Of a stretch of DNA of 64,000 bases, positions 10,350-18,829 are shown piece after piece; within the stretch, counting starts at the first letter, position 1, and every line of letters begins with the position of its first letter. The translations under genes were made by a program, and so were the position numbers. Origin of the DNA: Methylobacterium aquaticum (GTDB lineage Bacteria; Pseudomonadota; Alphaproteobacteria; Rhizobiales; Beijerinckiaceae). The stretch is taken from NCBI RefSeq assembly GCF_016804325.1, contig NZ_CP043627.1:4043001-4107000 (forward strand). The letters are read 5' to 3'. The notes below the pieces were generated by a model, which did no database searches, had not been told where the DNA came from, and saw nothing but the letters and a program-made list of their open reading frames with translations.

Positions 10350-10751
10350 GTGAGGCGCGTCATCGCCGGAGTTCCGGCCCGGACCCGTCTCGTCCTCGTG
10401 CCGCTCGCCGTCGCGCTGCTGGTGGGCCCGGTTTCCTCCGGGCCGGCCTCCGCGCAGAAGCCGAAGGCAGCCCCTGCCAAGCCCGCCCTGCCGGCGAAGG
10501 TCCTGACCTGCGGGTCCCTGGCCAACCTGCGCATCCTGCTGGCCGAGACGGCGGGCGATCCGGCGGCGATCAAGGCCCGGCTGGCGGATCCGAAGGCCGA
10601 TCACCTCGGCTGCGCGCAGGTCGGCCGCGACCGGATCGAGGGCAATGCCGAGCGGGTGGTGATCGGCGGCACCGCCTACGATTGCCTGGCCGTGAAGGAG
10701 ACGCGCCTGTGCCGCTGGGCCCTGTCGGGCGTGCCGGCGGAGGCGCCGTGA
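10350..10751 (+). CDS. Hypothetical secreted protein
   Basis: A 133-residue protein from a GTG at 10350. It has a clear Sec signal peptide (basic MRRVIAG, hydrophobic LVLVPLAVALLVG, cleavage near ASA-QK), a Lys/Pro/Ala linker, and a compact mature domain with three Cys near the ends of the domain (LTCGSL, HLGCAQV, YDCLAV) and a fourth at ETRLCRW. Two disulphides in the periplasm would fit. I do not recognise the family. It starts 25 bp after the EVE gene in the same direction and is convergent with the PRC-barrel gene. Confidence 0.7.
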   Translation: MRRVIAGVPARTRLVLVPLAVALLVGPVSSGPASAQKPKAAPAKPALPAKVLTCGSLANLRILLAETAGDPAAIKARLADPKADHLGCAQVGRDRIEGNAERVVIGGTAYDCLAVKETRLCRWALSGVPAEAP

Positions 10752-10772
10752 GGCGCCTCCGACCGGAGGATG

Positions 10773-11186
10773 TCAGATGCTCCAGTACGGCGTGGCGTTG
10801 AAGTAGTGGTGGACGTGCTCCTCCCACTTCCGGTCGAAGGAGGGATCGTTGCCCTCGGCCGAGGCCGGCGGGGCGGCGCGGAGCTGCTCCTCGGTGAGGT
10901 CGAGGACGTAGGCGTCCAGCTCCGGCGCGAAGCGCAGGGTGGACCACGGGATGGTGTGGTAACCCTCGCCGATGCCGAGGAAGCCGCCGAAGCTCATCAC
11001 GGCGTAGACCACCTTGCCGGTGGTCTTCTCGATCATCAGGCGCTCGATGCGGCCGATGCCGTCGCCGTTCGGACGGCGCACGGTGGTGCCCTCGACGCGG
11101 TCGCTGGCGATGAGCTTGCTGGTCTCGCTGGTGGTGGTGCTGCCCATGTCGGAGCGATCGCCGATTGTCGGTGCGACGGTGGTCAT
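10773..11186 (-). CDS. PRC-barrel domain protein
   Basis: A 137-residue cytoplasmic protein with a PRC-barrel fold: LIASDRVEGTTVRRPNGDGIGRIERLMIEKTTGKVVYAVMSFGGFLGIGEGYHTIPW. This arrangement, with KTTGKVxYAV and FGGFLGxGxxxxxxPW, is common in small stress-associated PRC-barrel proteins of Methylobacterium and relatives. The C-terminus FDRKWEEHVHHYFNATPYW also recurs in this group. The start at 11186 has a good GGAGG ribosome site seven bases upstream. Function is unknown beyond the domain, which elsewhere takes part in RNA metabolism and photosynthetic reaction centres. Confidence 0.85.
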   Translation of the reverse strand: MTTVAPTIGDRSDMGSTTTSETSKLIASDRVEGTTVRRPNGDGIGRIERLMIEKTTGKVVYAVMSFGGFLGIGEGYHTIPWSTLRFAPELDAYVLDLTEEQLRAAPPASAEGNDPSFDRKWEEHVHHYFNATPYWSI

Positions 11187-11355
11187 CGGAAGGCCTCCGG
11201 ATCGGGGTTTCTGTCGGATCGCGACCGGGTCGCGGTCCATTCACGCCGGGAACGCATCCGCGCCGGAACCTGTTCCGATCCTCGGGCGCGCTGCGGCGAA
11301 TGGCGGAGCAGCGGGGCCATTCACACCGGGCGATCGGGACGCTAGCCTGCGGCCC

Positions 11356-12306
11356 ATGATCCTGCGCTCCCTGCCCCTGCGTCCCTCGCCGATCCGCCAT
11401 GCCGCCATCCTGACGGCTTTCCTGGCCTTCGCCGCGCCCGCCCTCGCGCAGGATCGCGGCACCCTCACCCCGAAACCGCTGCCGCCGCTCGCCAACCCGG
11501 ACGATCCGTCGACGCCGGCAAAGGCCCTGTTCGGCCGCGCCACGACGCCGGCGGCCCTGCCGCCCCAGGCGATCGGCGGCTATGCCCGGGGCTGCGTCGC
11601 CGGCGCCGAGGCGCTGCCGATCGACGGCGCGACCTGGCAGGTGATGCGCCTGTCGCGCAACCGGAACTGGGGCCACCCCCGGCTCGTCGCCTTCCTGGAA
11701 AAGATCGCCGCGGAAGCGCCGCGCAAGGCAGGCTGGCCGGGGCTCCTCGTCGGCGACATGTCCCAGCCCCGGGGCGGGCCGATGCTGACCGGCCATGCCT
11801 CGCACCAGCTCGGCCTCGATGCCGACATCTGGCTGACCCCGATGCCGGACCGGCGCCTGACCCGGGCCGAGCGCGAGGAGATGTCGGCCACCAACGTGGT
11901 GCGGCCGGACCGGCGCGACATCGACCCGAGCGTGTGGCTGCCCGAGCACCTGCGGCTGATCAAGATGGTCTCGCGCGAGCCCGAAGTGGCGCGGATCTTC
12001 GTCAACCCGGCGATCAAGAAGGCCCTGTGCCGCGAGGCGGGATCGGACCGGAGCTGGCTCACCAAGGTGCGGCCGATCTACGGCCACAACTACCACTTCC
12101 ATATCCGGCTCGAATGCCCGGCCGGGGAGTCGGCCTGCCACGACCAGGATCCGCCGCCGAGCGGCGACGGCTGCGGCTCGGAGCTCGATTACTGGTTCTC
12201 GGACGCGGTGCTGAACCCCAAGCCCCGCCCGCCCGGCAAGCCGCGCCCGCCGATGACCCTGGCGGGCCTGCCCGACGCCTGCCGCACGGTGCTGAAGGCG
12301 CGGTGA
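11356..12306 (+). CDS. mepA: MepA penicillin-insensitive murein endopeptidase
   Basis: Periplasmic LAS-family metallopeptidase that cuts D-Ala-mDAP cross-links in peptidoglycan. The 316-residue protein has a signal peptide (AAILTAFLAFAAPALAQ, cleavage near residue 31). The catalytic domain carries the zinc motifs GHASHQLGLDADIW and the C-terminal HNYHFHIRLECP. Cys pairs typical of MepA are present (ARGCVAG, CREAG, CPAGESAC, GDGCGSELDYW). Length is normal for the family (about 270-320). The ATG at 11356 begins exactly at the signal peptide. It is convergent with msrA, with a strong hairpin between the two genes. Confidence 0.95.
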   Translation: MILRSLPLRPSPIRHAAILTAFLAFAAPALAQDRGTLTPKPLPPLANPDDPSTPAKALFGRATTPAALPPQAIGGYARGCVAGAEALPIDGATWQVMRLSRNRNWGHPRLVAFLEKIAAEAPRKAGWPGLLVGDMSQPRGGPMLTGHASHQLGLDADIWLTPMPDRRLTRAEREEMSATNVVRPDRRDIDPSVWLPEHLRLIKMVSREPEVARIFVNPAIKKALCREAGSDRSWLTKVRPIYGHNYHFHIRLECPAGESACHDQDPPPSGDGCGSELDYWFSDAVLNPKPRPPGKPRPPMTLAGLPDACRTVLKAR

Positions 12307-12315
12307 CCGCACGGA

Positions 12316-12343
12316 ATCGGGACCGGCATCGACCGGTCCCGAT
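12316..12343. terminator. Bidirectional terminator between mepA and msrA
   Basis: An 11-bp perfect stem (ATCGGGACCGG / CCGGTCCCGAT) with a six-base loop sits between two convergent stop codons (12306 and 12352). It probably serves both genes. No long T tract is present on either strand. Confidence 0.65.
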
Positions 12344-12351
12344 CCGGGTGC

Positions 12352-13011
12352 TCACTCCGCCGCGACGCCGACCCCGATCGGGCAGGACACGCCGGTGCCG
12401 CCCAGGCCGCAATAGCCGCCCGGATTCTTGGCCAGGTATTGCTGGTGATACTCCTCGGCGAAGTAGAACGGGCCGGCGTCGCGGATCTCCGTCGTGATCG
12501 GGCCGTAGCCCTGTGCCTTCAGGGCGGCGCCATAGGCCTCGCGGGACGCCTCGGCCTCGGCCCGGCGGGCCTCGTCGGGCAGGTAGATGCCCGAGCGGTA
12601 CTGCGTGCCGACATCATTGCCCTGGCGGAAGCCCTGGGTCGGGTCGTGGCTTTCCCAGAAGGTCTTGAGCAGGGCGGAAAGCGGCCTCACCGCCGGATCG
12701 TAGGCGACCAGCACGACCTCGTTGTGCCCGGTCAGCCCGGAGCACACCTCCTCGTAGGTCGGGTTCGGGGTGGTGCCGGCGGCATAGCCCACCGCCGTGA
12801 CGAAGACGCCGTCGCCGAGCTGCCAGAACTTGCGCTCCGCCCCCCAGAAGCAGCCGAGGCCGAACACGACCGTCTCGATGCCGTCGGGATAGGGGCCCTT
12901 GAGGGGATGGCCGTTGACGAAGTGCCGCTCCGCCGTCGGCAGGGGCATGGGTCGCCCCGGCAGGATCTGGTCGGGGGCCGGCATCTCGGCGCGCTTGCGG
13001 AAGAACAGCAT
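12352..13011 (-). CDS. msrA: Peptide methionine-S-sulfoxide reductase MsrA
   Basis: Repairs methionine-(S)-sulfoxide in proteins using thioredoxin. The 219-residue protein has the catalytic motif GCFWGAE with Cys54, the central [25 protein letters not shown], and the [25 protein letters not shown] signature. The C-terminal [14 protein letters not shown] carries the two resolving cysteines of the E. coli-type three-Cys enzymes. Length is normal. No signal peptide is seen, so it is cytoplasmic. It stands alone and is convergent with mepA. Confidence 0.97.
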   Translation of the reverse strand: MLFFRKRAEMPAPDQILPGRPMPLPTAERHFVNGHPLKGPYPDGIETVVFGLGCFWGAERKFWQLGDGVFVTAVGYAAGTTPNPTYEEVCSGLTGHNEVVLVAYDPAVRPLSALLKTFWESHDPTQGFRQGNDVGTQYRSGIYLPDEARRAEAEASREAYGAALKAQGYGPITTEIRDAGPFYFAEEYHQQYLAKNPGGYCGLGGTGVSCPIGVGVAAE

Positions 13012-13117
13012 CGGGTCGCTCCGGTCTTCGGAACGGGGCCTGTCGGCCCCGGAGGCGAGACGCCTCTGATTGCGACCTGATGTGGGGTGCCGACCCTGGT
13101 TCCTGAAGAGCGCCGCT

Positions 13118-13393
13118 TCAGCGCAGGACCGGCGTCCGGTCCGAGGCCAGTTCGGTGGACGCCGCCTGGATCGACGTCGCTCGGGTCGAGGCGACGCGGG
13201 CCGGGGCGTCGGGCCCGAAAGCGGTGCTGGGATCGAAGAAGGCGCAGCGAGCGGTGATCAGCCCGGCCGCCAGGACCCAGAACAGCACGGCGCCGACGAT
13301 CCGCCGGTTCCGGACCGGACGGCGGCGCGGCGCGGCGGATCCGGCCTGCAGGTCCAGGCGCTCGCCGAACGGATCGAAGATGGCAGGACGCAT
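13118..13393 (-). CDS. Small single-pass membrane protein, unknown
   Basis: A 91-residue frame starting [19 protein letters not shown] basic stretch ([11 protein letters not shown]) is followed by one membrane helix ([22 protein letters not shown]), giving N-in topology, and then a short Ala/Thr-rich periplasmic tail. The charge pattern and helix look like a real protein rather than a shadow, but no family is recognised. A start seven codons upstream is possible. Nothing in the context suggests a job; the next gene lies more than 100 bp away on either side. Confidence 0.5.
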   Translation of the reverse strand: MRPAIFDPFGERLDLQAGSAAPRRRPVRNRRIVGAVLFWVLAAGLITARCAFFDPSTAFGPDAPARVASTRATSIQAASTELASDRTPVLR

Positions 13394-13991
13394 GGTCGAA
13401 TCCGGCTGACGCACGGCTCCGCGAACCGGAGCCGTCGAGACTGTAGATAGGGCCGGTGAAGCCCTCGCAGCAATAGACGCGGTTTTCTAATTTCCGAGAC
13501 GTAAGAGAAGATGTTTACTGCCCGAAAGCTCCAGAGGAGAAATTTTGTCTTTGTTCCCTGGCGCGGAGCCGATCCGGTGCTGCGTCGCGTCGCACAGGTG
13601 CGATCCGCTCCCCTCCGTGGCTCCTCCATCGCGGGTTGCGCGGGGCCGAAAGGCAGCAGAAGGGCGACGGCCCCCGAAGGCTGGGCACGATGGTGCAACC
13701 GGAGATGGCGCCATGCCGTGATTTCACGATCTTTCAGTGTACTCCGCGCCGATGGTCCCCACTCATGGGCGTGCAGGAGCCTCGACGCGACAGGTTGAAA
13801 TTCCCGTATTGCTTGGCGTACGATCGAATGTCGCCCCGGTATATTCGCTTCCTCGCGGCCGAGCGTCCCGACTGCATCTTAGGAATATTTACCTTGGTGA
13901 GTGGAATTCGCACGCCGGCCGCGCGGGCGGGTCTCGGCCGGCGCCTCGCCTCGGGTCGCCGGGGCCGGACCCCGGCACGGGGCATCGCCCG
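13394..13991. other. Intergenic region upstream of the PAS-HTH regulator
   Basis: About 600 bp of noticeably lower G+C than the surrounding genes (for example around 13480-13560 and 13790-13880). Open frames exist but none resembles a protein family. It presumably carries the promoter of the plus-strand regulator, whose in-frame sequence extends upstream to 13737 without conserved character. Nothing else is recognised. Confidence 0.5.
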
Positions 13992-15098
13992 ATGATCGCC
14001 CACGCCCCCGCCCGGCACGCGGCTCCCCGCTCGGCCGACCTGTCGTCCCGCGACTTCATGCGGCTGATCGAGGCGTTCGGCCTCACCGGCGCGTGGCGCT
14101 GGGACTTCGTCTCCGGCCAGCAGGTCTGGTCGTCCGGGCTCTATCGCCTGGCCGGGCTGCCGGAGGGCGAGCCGGCGAGCTACGAGCGGCTGCTCGGCCT
14201 CGTCCACCCGGCCGATCGCGACGTGCTGGAGGATGCGGCCCAGATCGTCCAGGCCGGGATCCTCGGCAGCCACACGGTCCGGCTGATCCGGCCGGACGGG
14301 ACCTCCCGCACGGTGGTGAGCCGCGGCGAGGTCTTCTTCAGTCCCGAGGGGCGCGCGCTCGCGGCGACCGGCGTGCTGCTCGACGTGACCGACCGCGAGC
14401 GCCTGGCCGACCTGCATCGCCTGGAGCAGCAGCGCCGGTCCAGCCTGGCGCAGCAGGCCCAGGTCTTCATCCACACCGAGCCGACCCTGCCGCCGACCGA
14501 GTACGGCCCCGACTTCCTGACCCTCGTGGGCCTGCGCCGCGACGAGGTGCGGGCGGACTGGCTCGGGCCGATCGTGCGGGAGGAGCGGCCGCGCTGGCGC
14601 GACGAGCTGCCCCGCCTCGCAGCGACGTTGCGGCCGTTCAGCATCACGCCGACCCTGCGGCTGGCTGATGGCGGGACCGCCCCGTTCCGGATGACGATGG
14701 TGCCCCTGCGCGACGGTTCCCTGCGTGGCGGCGCCTCGCGCGAAGCCCCCTCCGATCCGGTCTGCTGGACCATCGTGGTCACCCCGCTCGAGACCGAGGC
14801 GGATGTCGTGCCGGAACGCCAGCGGCCGCGAGCCGAGCCGTCGATCGAGGGCTGCCACCTGCGGGCGGCCCGCGGCCTCCTCGACTGGACCCTGAACGAC
14901 CTCGCGCGGGAGAGCGGCGTCTCGCTCTCGACCGTGCGGCGCCTGGAGGAGGAATCGGAAGGAGCGTCCTCGCGCTCGCGCCCCCACGTCCTGGCGGCCC
15001 TGCGCAAGGCCGGGATCGTCTTCACCGTGGTGGAAGGCGGCACCGTGGCGGTGGCGCGGGCGGAAGGGGTCACCCCACCCGGTACACGCTCAGGCTGA
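13992..15098 (+). CDS. PAS-domain transcriptional regulator with C-terminal HTH
   Basis: A 368-residue soluble protein. The N-terminal half is a PAS_3-like sensor (LTGAWRWDFVSGQQVWSSGLYRLAGLPEGE, then the LVHPADRDVLEDA segment and IRPDGTSRTVVSRGEVFFSPEG, ending DVTDRERL). The middle resembles a second, degenerate PAS. The last 70 residues are an XRE-type helix-turn-helix, LRAARGLLDWTLNDLARESGVSLSTVRRLEEE, followed by HVLAALRKAGIVF, a C-terminal arrangement common in Methylobacterium regulators. No kinase or receiver domain is present, so it would sense and bind DNA directly; the ligand is unknown. The ATG at 13992 is preferred over 13737. Its 3' end overlaps the DUF3237 gene by 29 bp, tail to tail. 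Confidence 0.8.
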   Translation: MIAHAPARHAAPRSADLSSRDFMRLIEAFGLTGAWRWDFVSGQQVWSSGLYRLAGLPEGEPASYERLLGLVHPADRDVLEDAAQIVQAGILGSHTVRLIRPDGTSRTVVSRGEVFFSPEGRALAATGVLLDVTDRERLADLHRLEQQRRSSLAQQAQVFIHTEPTLPPTEYGPDFLTLVGLRRDEVRADWLGPIVREERPRWRDELPRLAATLRPFSITPTLRLADGGTAPFRMTMVPLRDGSLRGGASREAPSDPVCWTIVVTPLETEADVVPERQRPRAEPSIEGCHLRAARGLLDWTLNDLARESGVSLSTVRRLEEESEGASSRSRPHVLAALRKAGIVFTVVEGGTVAVARAEGVTPPGTRSG

Positions 15099-15564
15099 CA
15101 TGGTCCGGCGCCCGGGCGCCCGTGGCGAGGAACAGGCTGGTCTGCATCCAGGCCAGGGGTGGGGACGCGGTCTCGAACCGGGGCGCGGTGCGGAAGTAGA
15201 TCAGGCCGGGATCGACCGGTTCGCCCCGGCGCAGGCGCTCCAGCGCCTCGGGCGGGCCGAAGCGCAGGCCCGTATTCTCGACATAGACCAGGGCGCCGTC
15301 CGCGGCCTCGATCACGTAGCGGGCGTGGAGCTGGGTCAGCCCGTCGCCCGCGATGGTCTGGTAATCGGCCCCGCCGGGCAGGATCCGGCCGGTGAGGCCG
15401 GGGCCGGTGACGGTGCCGCCCGTGATGGCGATGACCCGCCGGCTGCCGGCCGTGGTGATGCCGACCTCGACCGGCACCGCCACGGCGATGCGGGCATCGA
15501 AGACGTGGGTGAGGGTGGGGGCGGGAAGGGTCACGGCTCGAAGGGTCACGGCTTGAAGGGTCAT
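15070..15564 (-). CDS. DUF3237 family protein
   Basis: A 164-residue DUF3237 protein of unknown biochemical function. Conserved blocks are ITGGTVTGPGLTGRILPGGADYQTI, HARYVIEAADGALVYVENTGLRFGPPEAL and the C-terminal LFLATGARAPDHVSLSVYRVG. Such genes often lie in aromatic or CoA-dependent catabolic clusters. It overlaps the stop of the upstream binding-protein gene (ATGA at 15564), so it is probably translationally coupled. The N-terminus is odd: three near-copies of an A-V/P-T-L repeat (TLQAVTLRAVTLPAPTL) encoded by a short tandem DNA repeat (15520-15564). Confidence 0.85.
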   Translation of the reverse strand: MTLQAVTLRAVTLPAPTLTHVFDARIAVAVPVEVGITTAGSRRVIAITGGTVTGPGLTGRILPGGADYQTIAGDGLTQLHARYVIEAADGALVYVENTGLRFGPPEALERLRRGEPVDPGLIYFRTAPRFETASPPLAWMQTSLFLATGARAPDHVSLSVYRVG

Positions 15565-16781
15565 GGCTTGCCCCGCACCAGCGGGCAGTCGCTCTCTTCG
15601 ATCGGCCGGAACGCCTCGTCGCCGGGCAGCGTCGCCACCCGTTCCATCACGTCCCACTCGCCCTTCGATTCCTCGGGCCGCTTGACCCGGAACAGCGAGA
15701 CCTCACGGATCACCCGGCCGTCGGGCCGCAGGCGCCCGTTCCTGGTCATGACATCCTCGATCGGCATCTCGCGCATCTTCGCCATCACCGGCTCGGCCGC
15801 GTCGGTGCCGGCGGCCCGCACCGCCTTGAGGTAGTGCGTCACCGCCGAATAGACGCCGGCCTGGTAGCTGTTCGGCATCGCCTTCTGGCGCTCGAAGAAC
15901 CGCCTGGCGAAGGCGCGGGCGGCGTCGTCCTGGTCCCAGTAGAACGCCTCGGCGAGGTAGAGGCCGCCGGCCACCTTCAGCCCGAGCGCGTGGACGTCGA
16001 CCGCCGTCATGTAGAAGCCGGCGAGCTTCTGCTGGCCGCCGAGCACCCCGAACTCGGAGGCCTGCTTGACCGCGTTGATCGCGTCGCCGCCGACGTTGAA
16101 CAGCGCGATCACGCGAGCACCGGAGGCTTGCGCCTGGAGGATCTGCGACGAGAGATCGGGCGAGAGCAGGGGGTGGAAGACCTGGCCCACCACCTTGCCG
16201 CCGCCCTTCGTCACCACCGGGGTCACGTCGGCGATGAAGGATTTGCCCAGCGTGATGTCGGCGACGACGTAGAACCAGGTCTTCTCGCCCGATTCCACCA
16301 GCGGCTTGGCGATGGCCCGCGAGAGGGCGTGGGTGTCGATGACCCAGAGCGCGCCGTTGGGCGAGCATTGCGCCCCGGTGATCACCGTCGAGCCCGATCC
16401 GGTGATGAGGGCAAGCCGCCCCTTCTCCTTCGCCAGCGCCTGGACGCCCAAGGCCACCGCCGAGTTGCCGAGGTCGGTGATCATGTCGACCCCCTCGACG
16501 TCGTACCAGCGCCGCGCCAGCGTGCTCGCCACGTCCGGCTTGCTCTGGTGGTCGGCGGCGACGATCTCGATCGGCTTGCCCAGCACGGTCGGGCCGAAAT
16601 CCTCGACCGCGAGCCGTGCCGCGGTGACGCTGCCGGTGCCGTAATTGTCGGACATCGCCGTCGACATGTCGGCGAGCACGCCGATCTTGACGCGGTCGCC
16701 GGAGACGGCGCCCTCCGCCCGGACCGATGCCGGGGCGAAGGCGATCAGGCCCGCCAGAAGGGCGGAGCGGAGGGCGCGCAT
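15561..16781 (-). CDS. Branched-chain-amino-acid-type ABC transporter substrate-binding protein
   Basis: Periplasmic binding protein (LivJ-like, Peripla_BP_6), 406 residues with a signal peptide (LRSALLAGLIAFAPASVRAEG). The mature part begins DRVKIGVLADMSTAMSDNYGTGSV. It continues with IVAADHQSKPDVASTLARRWYDVEGVD and a C-terminal KRPEESKGEWDVMERV. No permease or ATPase subunit is near, so it is an orphan component. A clear paralogue is at 20108-21322 in the same cluster. These proteins often bind aromatic acids such as hydroxycinnamates rather than amino acids; that is inferred from the neighbours. It is probably co-transcribed with the downstream DUF3237 gene and the upstream BKACE gene. Confidence 0.93.
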   Translation of the reverse strand: MRALRSALLAGLIAFAPASVRAEGAVSGDRVKIGVLADMSTAMSDNYGTGSVTAARLAVEDFGPTVLGKPIEIVAADHQSKPDVASTLARRWYDVEGVDMITDLGNSAVALGVQALAKEKGRLALITGSGSTVITGAQCSPNGALWVIDTHALSRAIAKPLVESGEKTWFYVVADITLGKSFIADVTPVVTKGGGKVVGQVFHPLLSPDLSSQILQAQASGARVIALFNVGGDAINAVKQASEFGVLGGQQKLAGFYMTAVDVHALGLKVAGGLYLAEAFYWDQDDAARAFARRFFERQKAMPNSYQAGVYSAVTHYLKAVRAAGTDAAEPVMAKMREMPIEDVMTRNGRLRPDGRVIREVSLFRVKRPEESKGEWDVMERVATLPGDEAFRPIEESDCPLVRGKP

Positions 16782-16795
16782 CGTGATCCCTCCCG

Positions 16796-17676
16796 TCAGA
16801 CGGCCTTGAGGCCGAGGATGTCCCGGGCCTCGGCCGGGCTCGCCGGCTCGTGGTTCAGCTCCTTGATGATCCGCACGGTGCGGGCCACCAGCTGCTCGTT
16901 GGTCGCGAGTTGGCCCCGGGAGTAATAATTGTTGTCCTCGAGCCCGACCCGGACATGGCCGCCGAGCAGGATCGCTTGCGTGGTGGCCGGCAGCTGCGCC
17001 GGGCCGATGCCGGAGACGCAGAAGATCGATTGCGGCGGCAGCATCCGGATCATCGCCGCCAGGATGTCGTGCGAGTAGGGCATCGCGCCCTGGAAGCCCT
17101 TGTCGGCGCCCAGCACCATGTTGATGTAGTAGGGCGGCTTGTCGTAGCCCTTCTCGATCAGCCGGGTCACGTCCTGGAGGATGTGCTGGGGCCGAACACC
17201 TCCCATTCCGGCTTGATGCCGCGCTCCTGCATGCGCTTGGCCAGGGTCTCGCAGCGGCTCGGCGTGGTCACCACCAGGATCTCGCGGCCGCCATGCACGT
17301 CCGCGAAGGTCATGCCGTCGAAGGTCGCCATCTCGGCGCCGGCCTCGCAGCCCTTCAGCCGCTCCTCGAAGCTCGATTCGAACAGCCCGTCGGGGCGCGG
17401 CACCAGCATGTCGCCGCTCGATCCGCCGCCGGTCGAGTTGTTGAGGATGATGTCGCAGCGCTCGCGGATGCGCCGGTTGATGTCGCGGTAGATCCCGTCG
17501 TTGCAGGTTGCCTCGTCGTCGGGCCGGCGGGCATGGAGCGCCGCGATCGCCGCGCCCTCCTTCCAGGACTTGTGGACCGAGTCCGCGATCTCCGCCGGCT
17601 GGGTCGGCAGGTTGTGGTTCTGCGCCTTCGAGGCCATGCCGCCGGTCGGCGCCACCGTCACGATCACCTTGGCCAT
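16796..17676 (-). pseudogene. BKACE family (3-keto-5-aminohexanoate cleavage enzyme-like), frameshifted
   Basis: Beta-keto acid cleavage enzyme family; members condense a beta-keto acid with acetyl-CoA to give acetoacetate and a new CoA ester. The first 160 residues (MAKVIVTVAPTGGMASKAQN to KPEWEVFGP) are in one frame. The last 130 (PQHILQDVTRLIEKGYDKPP, then HVRVGLEDNNYYSRGQLATNEQLV) are in another. The break is at a CCCC run on the minus strand (plus 17188-17191), where one added C restores FGPQHILQDV. The usual HxH zinc pair appears as LHARRPDD, so the first His position (46) is Ala and only His48 remains. It lies between the dehydrogenase and binding-protein genes. Either a sequencing error or an inactivated gene. 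Confidence 0.85.
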
Positions 17677-17710
17677 GTTGTCCTCCCTTTTGGGCTTGTC
17701 GGGAAAGGGG

Positions 17711-18694
17711 TTACGGCAGGTCCGGCGCCGCGCGCTTCTGCCGGACGAGGTCGACGAGGAGCCGGTCGCGCTGCGCCACCATGGCGTCGCGGTCGCGGCC
17801 CGCGAGGGCTTCTTCGAGGCCCCGGACGAGGGTCGCCTTGAGGTCGGGCGTCAGGCGCGGGTCGCCGAGATCGGCCCACATCGCCTCCATCAGGGGGCCC
17901 AGATGGTCGAGGGTGTGGGAGAGCCCCTTGGCCCCGCCCGACAGGTGGTTGAGCAGGCACGGCCCCATCAGGGCCCAGCGCAGGCCCGGGCCGTGGGCGA
18001 TGGCGGCGTCGATGTCGGCCACCGTGGCGGCCCCCGTCCCGACGAGGTGGAACGCCTCGCGCCAGAGCGCCGCCTGGAGCCGGTTCGCGACGTGGCCGAC
18101 GAGCTCGCGCCGCAGGCGGATCGGCCGCTTGCCGATGCGCTCGTAGAAGCCCATCGCGGCGGCGACCGCGCCCTCGTCGGTGTGTTCCCCGCCCAAGACC
18201 TCGACCAGCGGCACCAGATGGGGCGGGTTGAAGGGGTGGCCGAGCACCACCCGGCCGGGATGGCGGCAGGCGGCCTGGATCGCGCTCGGGGTGAGGCCGG
18301 AGGAACTCGTCGCCAGCACCACGTCGGGGGCCGCGGCCGCGTCGAGGCGCCGGTAGGTCTCGTGCTTGATCTCGAGGCGCTCGGGCCCGTTCTCCTGCAC
18401 GAAATCCGCGGCGGCAGCGGCTTCTTCCGGCCCGGCCACGAAGGTCAGGCGCTCGGGCGAGGCACCGGGGCTAAGACCGATCTGTTCAAGCACATGCCAG
18501 TGCCGGGCGACCGTCTCGCGAAGAGCGGCTTCCGCGCCGGGGGCCGGATCGGTGGCGACGACATCGAGGCCGCAACTCAAGAACTGCGACACCCACGACG
18601 CCCCGATGACGCCGGTGCCGATCACCGCCACCCGCCCGATGGCCGTGCGATACGCGGAATCCGGGTCTCTCGCCCGTTCGCTCGCGTGGTTCAT
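17711..18694 (-). CDS. 3-hydroxyacyl-CoA dehydrogenase family protein, carnitine 3-dehydrogenase-like
   Basis: NAD-dependent beta-hydroxyacid dehydrogenase, 327 residues. The N-terminal Rossmann fold is VAVIGTGVIGASWVSQFLSCGLDVVATDP, followed by VQENGPERLEIKHETYRRLD, LATSSSGLTPSAIQ and the catalytic-region GHPFNPPHLVPLVEVLGG. The C-terminal domain starts HVANRLQAALWREAFHLV. The length and single C-terminal domain match L-carnitine dehydrogenase and related short HCDH proteins. In carnitine degradation such an enzyme feeds a BKACE enzyme, which is the next gene downstream. An aromatic beta-hydroxyacyl substrate is equally possible given the ligase nearby. Divergent from the crotonase gene. Confidence 0.85.
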   Translation of the reverse strand: MNHASERARDPDSAYRTAIGRVAVIGTGVIGASWVSQFLSCGLDVVATDPAPGAEAALRETVARHWHVLEQIGLSPGASPERLTFVAGPEEAAAAADFVQENGPERLEIKHETYRRLDAAAAPDVVLATSSSGLTPSAIQAACRHPGRVVLGHPFNPPHLVPLVEVLGGEHTDEGAVAAAMGFYERIGKRPIRLRRELVGHVANRLQAALWREAFHLVGTGAATVADIDAAIAHGPGLRWALMGPCLLNHLSGGAKGLSHTLDHLGPLMEAMWADLGDPRLTPDLKATLVRGLEEALAGRDRDAMVAQRDRLLVDLVRQKRAAPDLP

Positions 18695-18749
18695 CGCGGC
18701 GCCCTCCCTGGTCGGGCCTCTGTCAGGGCTCGTCGCCCGATTGACCCGT

Positions 18750-18767
18750 TGAGATAGTTATATCACA
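18750..18767. promoter_or_regulatory. Dyad-symmetric operator candidate in the divergent control region
   Basis: TGAGATA-GTTA-TATCACA is an inverted repeat (six of seven pairs match) in a strikingly A/T-rich patch of the 135-bp gap between the divergent dehydrogenase and crotonase genes. Size and symmetry suit a dimeric winged-helix repressor such as the cluster's MarR protein (23608-24132). Binding is inferred. Confidence 0.45.
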
Positions 18768-18829
18768 TTACAAATCAGGTTTGGCAATCCGGCGCGCAAC
18801 GGCCGGAGCGAGAATCGGAGGAGCGCCGT

